DNA from: Armatimonadota bacterium
Lineage (GTDB): Bacteria; Armatimonadota; Fimbriimonadia; Fimbriimonadales; Fimbriimonadaceae
Assembly: GCA_016789105.1 (NCBI GenBank)
Contig: JAEURN010000007.1
Coordinates: 62,001 to 126,000, forward strand
DNA: 64,000 nt
Direction: 5' to 3'
A program made the translations under genes and the position numbers. Positions 40,384 to 47,847 of the stretch are shown here, in pieces. Below the pieces are notes generated by a model. It saw only the letters and a list, made by a program, of their open reading frames with translations. It made no database searches and was not told the origin of the DNA. Every line of letters starts with the position of its first letter. The stretch's first letter is position 1.

Positions 40384-41205
40384 ATGAAACGCAGTCTGCT
40401 GTTTGCGCTTGCCGCTTTTGCGGCCCTGCCGCCCGTTGCCCAGGCCATTGTGTGGCGGCACGACATCCCGGAGAGCGATGTGCTCAATTACGGCAACACC
40501 ACCCGGCTCCAAGGGGTCGGCAAGGTCAACCTTCCCGGTTGGTTCGGCACGGGCCAATTTTTGGGGATCGGGACAGGTGGACAGGCGTGGGGGATCAGCG
40601 CCAAACACGTGATTACCACGGGGCAGACCGGCACGTTCACGTTTGAAGATGGTGGGAGCTACTCGATCACACAGGCGATCGGGTTTGCCGGCACGGACAT
40701 TGCCGTTTTCAAAATTGCAGGTTGGAATCGTAACGTCTTTGCGCCGACGTTGCACGACGACGGCGTTTACACGGTGGGGACCAACTTCGATTCGGCCGGG
40801 TTCGGCGGGCACGGCGCCCAAGGCACCCTCGGTGGCAACTGGCTCTACGACAACAAACGGCGGGGGATGCAAACCAAACTCACCACCACCCGCACCGCAT
40901 CGTTCAACGGTGAAAACCAATTCCAATTGATCGACACGTTCGACGCCCCCGGATCGGCAAACGTCCGCCCGGTCGAAGGCTTTGGCGCATCGGGGGATAG
41001 CGGATCCATGTTGCTTGACGACAGCGGCAAGATCTGGGGCGTCTTGAGCGGCGGCCAATTCGAAACTTACGGCAACATCAACTACTACGCGGCCATCACC
41101 CCGCAAATCGCCCAGCAAATCGTTCAAACAACCGGCGTTCCTGAACCCGGCACCATGATCCTGTTGGCCGGTTTGGCCGCCGTTGCAGCACGCCGGCGCA
41201 AGTGA
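40384..41205 (+). CDS. Exported trypsin-like serine protease with PEP-CTERM anchor
   Basis: This 273-aa protein has a signal peptide (MKRSLLFALAAFAALPPVAQA) and AGGAG 6 nt before the ATG. The trypsin-fold triad is visible as SAKHVITT (His75), GTDIAVFKI (Asp105) and GASGDSGSML (Ser206). The C-terminus (VPEPGTMILLAGLAAVAARR then RK) is a classic PEP-CTERM signal: motif, helix and Arg/Lys cluster. It is sorted by an exosortase to the cell surface. It follows the sigma/anti-sigma genes by 83 nt and has its own terminator. It is not close to a known named protease. Confidence 0.88.
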   Translation: MKRSLLFALAAFAALPPVAQAIVWRHDIPESDVLNYGNTTRLQGVGKVNLPGWFGTGQFLGIGTGGQAWGISAKHVITTGQTGTFTFEDGGSYSITQAIGFAGTDIAVFKIAGWNRNVFAPTLHDDGVYTVGTNFDSAGFGGHGAQGTLGGNWLYDNKRRGMQTKLTTTRTASFNGENQFQLIDTFDAPGSANVRPVEGFGASGDSGSMLLDDSGKIWGVLSGGQFETYGNINYYAAITPQIAQQIVQTTGVPEPGTMILLAGLAAVAARRRK

Positions 41206-41220
41206 GCTGACCCAAAGCGC

Positions 41221-41262
41221 GGACATCCTGAGCTGCTCGCCCGTTCAGGATGTTCCTCTTTT
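41221..41262 (+). terminator. Terminator after the PEP-CTERM protease gene
   Basis: ACATCCTGA (41223-41231) pairs with TCAGGATGT (41245-41253), followed by a T-rich stretch (TCTTTT). It separates the protease gene from the tRNA. Confidence 0.75.
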
Positions 41263-41351
41263 GGGCCCGCCGGCGGGGTGCCCTCCTCCCGGCTTACCGG
41301 GCAATTTGTATCGCCCTGGAGATCCGCCGGGGTATCCTCCCGGCCTGGCCT

Positions 41352-41426
<75 letters not shown>

Positions 41427-41435
41427 TTCTCCCCG

Positions 41436-42683
41436 TTACGGTTTTTCAACCCGAATCGGCACGTTGGCTACAGCGGCACCGCCATGGTCGTCGTACACAT
41501 AGGCAAAGATCCGGAACGCTCCGCCTTCGGGCGGCATCTTGAACTTCGCTGATTTCAGATTGCCGGAAACCAAGGCCCCCGGATGCTTTGGCGGTACTTT
41601 TTCATCTCGGCCCGCGGTTAGGTATTCCTCCGTCTCCCCAACCAGCACCCAGTTCACAAGCAGAATGTCGCGTTCAGGGTCAGAGGATTCTAGCGTTGCG
41701 GTCACGACCTGGCCCGGCTTGAGCCCGTCGGTTTGGGAAACGGACAACGATCCGATCTCTGGGCAAAGGTTGTCGGGTTTTTTGCCTGTCCACATTTCGG
41801 TCATCACGTCCACGGCCCCCGTCCGGGTTCCATCGGGCAGGAGCATCCCGAACCATGTCGAGGTGCCCTCTTGCTTGTTCCCCCACAAAAACGCGAACGA
41901 GCCCAGGCATTGGCCAGGGTTGCCCGATACCGAAGTCCGATACGCTTGCCGATAGGTGGCGGCTTTTTCCGTCGAAGTCGGTTCGATGGGGGCCTGCCAT
42001 GCCGTCTTGTTCACTTCCCACGTCCCCATCGGTCCGAATTCGGTGAGCAGATAGGGCTTGTTGCCGCCGGCATCTTTGTACCGCTTGGGGATCGACAGGG
42101 CGCCGCCATAGCTGTTGATCCCGTGAATGTCGATGTCGGGGCAATACTTGTTAATTCCGGGGATCCGGCCCGCCCCGATGTCGGCGGTCACCGTCATGGT
42201 GGGGTGGTTCGGGTCAATCTCCTTGGCGGCCTTGGCAATGTCGTTGATGGCTTTCCACAGCGCCGGGTCGTCGGCATTGCCATACGCTTCCATTTCGTTC
42301 CCAAAGGCCCACATGAGCAGAGCTGGATGATCCTTGAACTTGCGGACGACGGCAACAGCTTCGTCAAACTGCTTTTTGACCTTGGTCGGGTCATGGTAAT
42401 CGAACCCGTCCGAATGCTGCAGCCAGATTCCCGCACACACCATGAGCCCGTGTTTTTGGGCTTCGTCCAAATCGTGTTGGAGGTTTTCCGCCCCCCAGGT
42501 CCGGAAAGTGTTGGCTCCGCTCTTGGCCAGCAAATCCAAATGCGATCCTCCACCGACCCCCTTGACGAAATAGGGCTTGCCGTCAACTGTCATCGAATAG
42601 CCATCAGCAGATCGGGTGACCTGGACGTGGCGGGGGGCGGCGGCAACGGCTAGAGCGAAGGCAGCGGTCAAAGTCGTCAACAT
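41436..42683 (-). CDS. Exported glycoside hydrolase with TIM-barrel fold (GH2/GH5-like)
   Basis: From ATG 42683 the protein is 415 aa with a signal peptide (MLTTLTAAFALAVAAA). It has VDGKPYFVKGVGGG, then NTFRTWGAENLQHDLDEAQK, the entry to a clan A TIM barrel. The acid/base is in MWAFGNEMEAYG (Glu130) and the nucleophile in YLLTEFGPMGTWE (Glu215). The C-terminal 100 residues form an Ig-like sandwich. Clan A retaining glycosidase or transglycosidase activity on a beta-linked polysaccharide is likely; the substrate is not clear. A perfect 18-bp palindrome covers its transcription start, matching the operator in front of the adjacent LacI-type gene, so it is very probably under LacI control. Confidence 0.8.
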   Translation of the reverse strand: MLTTLTAAFALAVAAAPRHVQVTRSADGYSMTVDGKPYFVKGVGGGSHLDLLAKSGANTFRTWGAENLQHDLDEAQKHGLMVCAGIWLQHSDGFDYHDPTKVKKQFDEAVAVVRKFKDHPALLMWAFGNEMEAYGNADDPALWKAINDIAKAAKEIDPNHPTMTVTADIGAGRIPGINKYCPDIDIHGINSYGGALSIPKRYKDAGGNKPYLLTEFGPMGTWEVNKTAWQAPIEPTSTEKAATYRQAYRTSVSGNPGQCLGSFAFLWGNKQEGTSTWFGMLLPDGTRTGAVDVMTEMWTGKKPDNLCPEIGSLSVSQTDGLKPGQVVTATLESSDPERDILLVNWVLVGETEEYLTAGRDEKVPPKHPGALVSGNLKSAKFKMPPEGGAFRIFAYVYDDHGGAAVANVPIRVEKP

Positions 42684-42690
42684 CGGTAAT

Positions 42691-42708
42691 CTCCGAAACG
42701 TTTCGGAG
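42691..42708. promoter_or_regulatory. LacI-family operator in front of the glycosidase gene
   Basis: CTCCGAAACGTTTCGGAG is a perfect 18-bp palindrome. It lies from 8 nt upstream of the glycosidase start to the -10 box and shares the core GAAACGTTTC with the site before the regulator gene. Confidence 0.85.
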
Positions 42709-42711
42709 CAT

Positions 42712-42740
42712 ATGATACGACAAATCTGGCGTCCGGACAA
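42712..42740 (-). promoter_or_regulatory. Promoter of the glycosidase gene
   Basis: On the minus strand, TTGTCC (42740-42735) and TATCAT (42717-42712) are spaced by 17 nt. The transcription start would fall inside the operator, a classical arrangement for repression. Confidence 0.7.
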
Positions 42741-42822
42741 GCGAATATGCCGTGAAAAATGAAATCTGAGCGGGCTTTTCAAGTTCAAACACCAGGTTCT
42801 TGAGAAAAAACTAAAAATATTC

Positions 42823-42851
42823 TTGCAACGACGGACATCCCTCTGTATAAT
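42823..42851 (+). promoter_or_regulatory. Promoter of the LacI-type regulator gene
   Basis: TTGCAA (42823-42828) and a perfect TATAAT (42846-42851) are spaced by 17 nt. Confidence 0.85.
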
Positions 42852-42871
42852 GCGACCATCTTCAACGTTGA

Positions 42872-42881
42872 GAAACGTTTC
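42872..42881. promoter_or_regulatory. LacI-family operator downstream of the regulator's own promoter
   Basis: GAAACGTTTC lies about 15-24 nt after the predicted transcription start and 11 nt before the ATG. It should give autorepression by roadblock. Confidence 0.8.
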
Positions 42882-42892
42882 GGAAGAAGGCC

Positions 42893-43918
42893 ATGGCCGC
42901 CACCATCAAGGACATTGCGAGAACGCTCAATATCTCAGTCAGTACGGTGAGTTACGCTCTCAACGGTGGGCCTCGGTCGGTTCCCGAAGAGGTCAAAGAA
43001 CGCATTTTCCGCGTGGCCAGGGAGCTCAATTACCGTCCAAACCGCTTGGCTAAGTCGATGGTCACCGGCCGTAGCGACACCATCGGCGTCGTCCCCCCGC
43101 ACTTTGCCGAAAACGTTTTCCTCAGCCCCTATCTCCACATCGCCCTTAACGGCATTGCCAACCAGTGCGGAATCCAAGGCCAAGACGTGTTGCTTTTCAC
43201 CCGCTACAGCGAAACCGAGCGTGAGGAAATGGTCTCTCTGCTTGTGGATGGCCGGGTGGATGGCGTGGTTTTCATTGCGCCCCACTTCAACCACAAAACA
43301 GTGGAGCTGGCAACCAGTCTGCACATGCCGTGCGTCACCGTTTCGGGGACTTCAGTGCCAGGAACGTGCAGTTTTGCATCGGACAGCCGCCTTGGCATCC
43401 GTCAGGCGATGCAACACCTTTTTGACCTCGGGCACCGCAAAATCGCCCATGTTGCGGGCCGGCTCGATATGCCCGACGCGGTGGAACGTTTGCAGGCCTA
43501 CCAAGGATTCCTCCTTGACAACGGCCTTGAATACCGCGAGGATTGGGTGGCCATGGGCCAATTCGTGATCGATGGGGGCCGGCGCGCCCTCCACCAATTC
43601 CTGCAACTCAAGGATCGCCCGACGGCAATTGTTTGCGCCAATGACGAAATGGCCATCGGTGTCCTCGTAGAAGCCCTCAACAGCGGGATAAAGATCCCCC
43701 ACGAGGTCAGCGTCGTCGGATTCGACGACAGCCCGCGAAGTGCCCAGGTTTATCCCGCTTTGACCACCATTCGGCAACCCATCGGAGAGATGGGGGCCGC
43801 CGCCGCCATTGCCCTCCACGACCTGATCGAAGGTCGGGAGCCCGACCCGGAAAATCTTTTCCCAACCGAACTCGTCGTCCGAGATTCAACCGCCCGTCCA
43901 AGGGAGGACAAACCATGA
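42893..43918 (+). CDS. LacI-family transcriptional regulator
   Basis: This 341-aa protein has an N-terminal helix-turn-helix [20 protein letters not shown] (residues 5-24) and hinge helix [13 protein letters not shown] periplasmic-binding-protein-like sugar domain follows, with [36 protein letters not shown] and [20 protein letters not shown]. It should bind the GAAACGTTTC sites flanking it and release them with a sugar from the polysaccharide attacked by the divergent glycosidase. Its TGA overlaps the ATG of the prepilin-like gene (ATGA, 43915-43918), so both are made together. Confidence 0.95.
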   Translation: MAATIKDIARTLNISVSTVSYALNGGPRSVPEEVKERIFRVARELNYRPNRLAKSMVTGRSDTIGVVPPHFAENVFLSPYLHIALNGIANQCGIQGQDVLLFTRYSETEREEMVSLLVDGRVDGVVFIAPHFNHKTVELATSLHMPCVTVSGTSVPGTCSFASDSRLGIRQAMQHLFDLGHRKIAHVAGRLDMPDAVERLQAYQGFLLDNGLEYREDWVAMGQFVIDGGRRALHQFLQLKDRPTAIVCANDEMAIGVLVEALNSGIKIPHEVSVVGFDDSPRSAQVYPALTTIRQPIGEMGAAAAIALHDLIEGREPDPENLFPTELVVRDSTARPREDKP

Positions 43919-44781
43919 CTCATCGAAGAACCAATGCCTTTACATTGATCGAACTGCTTGTCGTGATCGCGATCATCGCCATCCTGGCAGCCATCCTGTT
44001 CCCCGTGTTCGCCCAAGCCAAATCGGCTGCCAAGAACACCAAGACCGTCAGCAACCTCAAGCAAGTGGGCACCGCTCAACAGCTTTATCTGGCTGACTAC
44101 GACGACACCTACCAACAAGCCGGGACCATGAACGGCAATGGCGCAAGCTGGGCAACCGGGGCTTGCAATCCTAGCATCGGATGCCCGAGCTGGGATAGCC
44201 TCTTGATGCCTTACATGAAGTCGTTTGAATTGTTCACCAGCGACTTTGACCTCGCCCCCCGGACTTTTTCGCCCTGGGGCGACCAAAAGCGCAGCTTCCG
44301 CGTGGCGGCCAACGTCATCCGCGGATGGGCCGGGGTCAACACATGGGATGGCCAAGACTATGGCTGGCAAACGATCAGCCAAACGGCTATTCCGGCGGTC
44401 GGGAGCACCGTTGTCATCACCGAGCAAAGGAATGCCCAATCGGCAAACTGCACCTGGTGGGTTGGCGCGGCGTTTTGGGAGTGCGGCGTTTGGGATGCCC
44501 GCAGCGCCAACACCCTTTCCAACGACGACCCCGTTGCCTATGGCGCGCTGACCGGCTTGGCCAAGTACGCAAGCGGAATCGACTTTAGCCGGGCCAATCG
44601 GGCCAACTATGGCTTTGCCGATACGCACGTCCGCAGCCTCGGCAAGGGCTACATCCTCCCTGGTTATGAGCAAAGGAAGGGTGCCGGCCAGCCGATCGAC
44701 ACCACTCTGAAAGGCGTTTGCCTTGATGCCGACCCGTTCCGCATCACGCCCGCAACAGACTGCAAACTCCCCGAACAATAA
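43915..44781 (+). CDS. Prepilin-like (type II secretion/T4P-type) exported protein coupled to LacI
   Basis: This 288-aa protein has a type III signal ([19 protein letters not shown]), the cleavage site before Phe with Glu5 conserved, and [20 protein letters not shown] continuing the helix. The C-terminal part has [15 protein letters not shown], which resembles the H-x-x-DG ending motif of DUF1559-type prepilin-like proteins. Members are numerous in Armatimonadota and Planctomycetota and their function is largely unknown. It overlaps the LacI gene and is followed by a hairpin and then a small membrane protein gene. The linkage suggests a sugar-responsive surface structure. Confidence 0.88.
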   Translation: MTHRRTNAFTLIELLVVIAIIAILAAILFPVFAQAKSAAKNTKTVSNLKQVGTAQQLYLADYDDTYQQAGTMNGNGASWATGACNPSIGCPSWDSLLMPYMKSFELFTSDFDLAPRTFSPWGDQKRSFRVAANVIRGWAGVNTWDGQDYGWQTISQTAIPAVGSTVVITEQRNAQSANCTWWVGAAFWECGVWDARSANTLSNDDPVAYGALTGLAKYASGIDFSRANRANYGFADTHVRSLGKGYILPGYEQRKGAGQPIDTTLKGVCLDADPFRITPATDCKLPEQ

Positions 44782-44796
44782 GCACGTGACCATTTC

Positions 44797-44839
44797 GGGG
44801 TGTGTCCGGGACGAATGCCACCGGACACACCCCGGTTTT
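44797..44839 (+). terminator. Hairpin between the prepilin-like gene and the small membrane gene
   Basis: GGGGTGTGTCCGG (44797-44809) pairs perfectly with CCGGACACACCCC (44821-44833), followed by GG then TTTT. It may attenuate expression of the downstream gene rather than end the operon. Confidence 0.75.
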
Positions 44840-44850
44840 CCGAGAACGAG

Positions 44851-45123
44851 ATGAAAAAGCAACTCCCCCTTCCGGCTGTCATTGCCGCCATCGTCGTCGC
44901 TGCCGGAATCGGCATCTTCTTCTTGATACAATCCGGTCAATCAGGCCCCGAATTCAAGCCGGCACCTCCAACCGGAAAAACGCCGGACTATGTCCTGCAA
45001 CAGATGTCCCCGGAACAACAATCGAAGATCAAAGAGGCCGAAGCAAAGGCGGGGATCACTGACGACAAACTCGAAGCGCAAAAGGCCGCCCAACCCGGCG
45101 GCAATCCCTACGGCCAAAAATAG
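44851..45123 (+). CDS. Small single-pass membrane protein
   Basis: This 90-aa protein starts at ATG 44851, after the hairpin. It has one helix at about 8-26 (VIAAIVVAAGIGIFFLI) and a charged soluble tail of about 60 residues (YVLQQMSPEQQSKIKEAEAK). I recognise no family. Its position behind a LacI-prepilin pair suggests it accompanies the prepilin, but nothing in the sequence proves this. Confidence 0.65.
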   Translation: MKKQLPLPAVIAAIVVAAGIGIFFLIQSGQSGPEFKPAPPTGKTPDYVLQQMSPEQQSKIKEAEAKAGITDDKLEAQKAAQPGGNPYGQK

Positions 45124-45237
45124 GGATCAATCCAGTTATCGGGGGGTGCGCTGCGGCGCCCCGCCATAACAGTTCTACTCGCCCTTCCTGCCTGACCAGG
45201 GTTTCCAGACGGGTATTGGGCTGTGACCGGCAAAAGT

Positions 45238-46992
45238 TCAGCCCAAATGAGCGATGGCAAACGCCTCGACTTCGCCGTCGATGCCCTTGAGTTGGAACCG
45301 GCCTAAGGATTCAATGGGCTCCGATTCTTTGAGCACCCGGGCCGAGATCGGCCCGATGACAATCGCGCGGCCCACGTCGCCCGCCAAGGTTTGGAGGCGC
45401 TTGGCCATGTTGACCGTTGTGCCCGATGAGCTCCAAACCCGGCGACCCGCTTCGGACAAGTATCCCCCCGAAACCGGCCCGGATTCAAAGCCAAATGTGA
45501 CTTCGAACCCCCCGGGCTCCATCTCGACCAATATGCGCTGGCAAGCTTCCAGGCAGCCAGGGGCCGAAGTGACCGCACCAGCAGGGAAGACGGCGATAAA
45601 GCCGTCGCCGGTCGTTCTTTCGATTTCCCCACCCTTGCGTCGGATGTGTTTTTCGCACAGGTCGAGCCAAGCGATGTATCGGCGCTGGTATTCAACGGCC
45701 CCGATTTTTTGCACCCATCCGGTGGAATCAGTGAAGTCGCTGAAGAGCACGGTTGCCTCAGTGAGCTCTCCAGCCAGGCGGGGATCGTGGCGCGGGGCCC
45801 GCAGGGCCCGCAAGCCCAATGCGCCAGCCACGGAAAGGGCGACGCCGAGGAATGGCCAAACAGTGGCGAGGATCAATCGGAATTGAGTCGCCGCCACCCA
45901 GGGCACGCCGGCCCCAAAGGCAAAGGGCAGGGCCAGGGCCACAGCGATTAGCCAGCGGTTTCGGGCTCCAACAAGCCAAGCCGCGAGCCAGGATGCCCCC
46001 ACGACAAAGACCTGGAAAAGGTCAAAGTCCATCCACCGGATCCGCTGGGAGGAGGGCACCAAAAGGGTGTTGACCATTTGCCCAACCACCGTTGAACCCT
46101 TGACCGGCCCGACGCTATGAACGTATCGGTCATCTTTGCCCTTGCGCACATCGCAAACAATGACGATCTTGTCGCGGAACTGGCCGGCGTCGCCCCGATC
46201 GAGGGCTTTGATCGCTTGCCGCAACGGCATGGAGGCAAGATTTTGGCCCCTTGGAGTCCATAGCAGCGGCAGTTCTCCGTTGGGCCCAAGCTGCGCATCC
46301 CACGAGCCGACGCTCAGCCGGTCTTGTTCCACCTTGAGGTCTGCCGGGTTCTGGCGGAGGTGCCTGAGAGCGGCCAGGAGTGCGGTGTGGAAATAGGTGC
46401 GCCCCGATTCGATGTCGACCTTTTTGGCCACCAGGCCGATGACTTCGCCGTCGGGTTCAAAGGGCAACGCCATGCCGATGTCGGCTTGGCCATCCAGTTC
46501 GAGGATCGCCGGAAGGCAAAGGAACGTATAGCCGTATTGGTCGGGCTCTGAAGGGTCTTCAAACGCATCGCCGTCTTGCGCCAAAAAAACGAACGAAGAA
46601 TCCTTTGCCGCGACCCCCCGCCGCAGTGATGCCAGGAACTCGGGATCCGATTCGGGATTTTCGGACACAAAGAACAGATCGCTGACAATGACCGATGCCT
46701 TGGCTTTGGCTAGCGATTCGAAAAGCTGGCCGATGATCCTCCGATCCAAACTCTCATTGGGGCGGCTAGGGGAAAAAAACGCTCCGTCATCGTCGGTAAT
46801 TTGAATGAGGAAGATATCTGGGTTCACCGGAAGTGGCTTGGCAGAAAACTGCAGGTTTGTGAGCGTTTCCCCTTCGATGCGATTGAAAAACGGGTTCTGC
46901 TCAACAAGCCATTTTGCAAAAAACGATCCCGCCAACGCGACCGCCAAACTGGCGAACGCCCACTGATACCGTCGGATGGGGAACTGCTTCAT
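45238..46992 (-). CDS. CHASE2-domain class III adenylate/guanylate cyclase
   Basis: From ATG 46992 the protein is 584 aa; a GTG at 47025 would add 11 residues. A first helix lies at about 10-28. An extracellular CHASE2 domain (about 30-300) follows, with NPDIFLIQITDDD, RRIIGQLFESLAKAKASVIV and IVIVCDVRKGKDD. Three further helices (about 325-395) precede a cyclase catalytic domain (about 410-580). Both metal-binding Asp are kept (VLFSDFTDSTG, Asp419; RTTGDGF, Asp463), and Asn and Arg in TTVNMAKRLQ are intact, so it should be active. Substrate specificity (ATP or GTP) is not obvious. It is a single gene in a run of minus-strand exported-protein genes. Confidence 0.92.
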   Translation of the reverse strand: MKQFPIRRYQWAFASLAVALAGSFFAKWLVEQNPFFNRIEGETLTNLQFSAKPLPVNPDIFLIQITDDDGAFFSPSRPNESLDRRIIGQLFESLAKAKASVIVSDLFFVSENPESDPEFLASLRRGVAAKDSSFVFLAQDGDAFEDPSEPDQYGYTFLCLPAILELDGQADIGMALPFEPDGEVIGLVAKKVDIESGRTYFHTALLAALRHLRQNPADLKVEQDRLSVGSWDAQLGPNGELPLLWTPRGQNLASMPLRQAIKALDRGDAGQFRDKIVIVCDVRKGKDDRYVHSVGPVKGSTVVGQMVNTLLVPSSQRIRWMDFDLFQVFVVGASWLAAWLVGARNRWLIAVALALPFAFGAGVPWVAATQFRLILATVWPFLGVALSVAGALGLRALRAPRHDPRLAGELTEATVLFSDFTDSTGWVQKIGAVEYQRRYIAWLDLCEKHIRRKGGEIERTTGDGFIAVFPAGAVTSAPGCLEACQRILVEMEPGGFEVTFGFESGPVSGGYLSEAGRRVWSSSGTTVNMAKRLQTLAGDVGRAIVIGPISARVLKESEPIESLGRFQLKGIDGEVEAFAIAHLG

Positions 46993-47118
46993 GAGATGCC
47001 ACGACTCCGATATGCCGGGATGCACGCAACCACCACGATTCTAACACCGGTGGCGCACTTTTGGCCCCGAGTGGCGTCTAGCCTGGCGCCAAGGGGGTTT
47101 GTCAAACCTTGGGGGATG

Positions 47119-47739
47119 CTACATCCCGCCAGACCCCAGCGTTCGGCCATGCCGTCTTGATGTACGCTGATAGCCTCCCGATGCGGTTGGAGTGTTAGGA
47201 ACCATCGGGATCTTGTCTTCAAAAGTCTTTGTTTCACCGGCAGGTATCCGGATATCGGGATTTCCCGCAACGACCGCGTACCCTTCAACGACGGCAACCA
47301 CGGTGACAGTTTTGAGCGTGTTTAGGTTGTTCGAGACGGTCACCGTGAAGTCCGTACCCCCGGATCCGATCGTCCTTGATCGTGTTTTGACGATGCGACG
47401 GAAAATGTTGGGATCGAGGCCCCGTGTGGGGGTGTGGACGTATCGGAAAGACCCCGAAAGAACCTGGAGTTCAGCGTCGTCTGAAGGCCCCAAATACACC
47501 ATTTGGGTTCGGGGGCCGATTGTGATGTCCGCGCCATAGAACTCCGTGAATGTTGCCGAAATGATCCCGGATCTGATGACATCCCCTGGGTTCAGGTCGA
47601 TAGTCGCCCCCCATGGTGTGTCGTTGGGTGCGCGGTTGTTCCCATTGGCATCGGTCACCGTGACTTGGTTGGGAACCGAAATGGTTATCGAAAAGGGCGC
47701 GGTTGCCAATGCCGCCGCCGCTATGGCAAGAGTCAACAT
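47119..47739 (-). CDS. Exported FecR-domain-like protein
   Basis: This 206-aa protein has a signal peptide (MLTLAIAAAALATAPFS). The body resembles the FecR fold: GDVIRSGIISATFTEFYGAD, then ITIGPRTQMVYLG and LQVLSGSFRYV, followed by strands ending VVAVVEGYAVVAG. FecR domains outside sigma/anti-sigma systems are usually surface or periplasmic proteins of unknown role. No sigma gene is adjacent. The C-terminus is basic and disordered (QRTSRRHGRTLG). Confidence 0.65.
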   Translation of the reverse strand: MLTLAIAAAALATAPFSITISVPNQVTVTDANGNNRAPNDTPWGATIDLNPGDVIRSGIISATFTEFYGADITIGPRTQMVYLGPSDDAELQVLSGSFRYVHTPTRGLDPNIFRRIVKTRSRTIGSGGTDFTVTVSNNLNTLKTVTVVAVVEGYAVVAGNPDIRIPAGETKTFEDKIPMVPNTPTASGGYQRTSRRHGRTLGSGGM

Positions 47740-47797
47740 GCCGACAATTTAGCACCCAATCTGTTCAGCAGTCAATCATCGGGCAGACCAACAAAAA

Positions 47798-47826
47798 CCG
47801 CCCCCGCAGGTTCTCTGCGGGGGCGG
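47798..47826 (-). terminator. Terminator after the subtilase gene
   Basis: CCGCCCCCGCAG (47798-47809) pairs perfectly with CTGCGGGGGCGG (47815-47826). On the minus strand it is followed by TTTTTGTT. Confidence 0.9.
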
Positions 47827-47847
47827 TGTGGGGCCAGCGGCCGGTTG

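Noticed and set aside
41733-42653. 306-residue plus-strand open frame
   Set aside because: Antisense to the glycosidase gene; no signal or family features.
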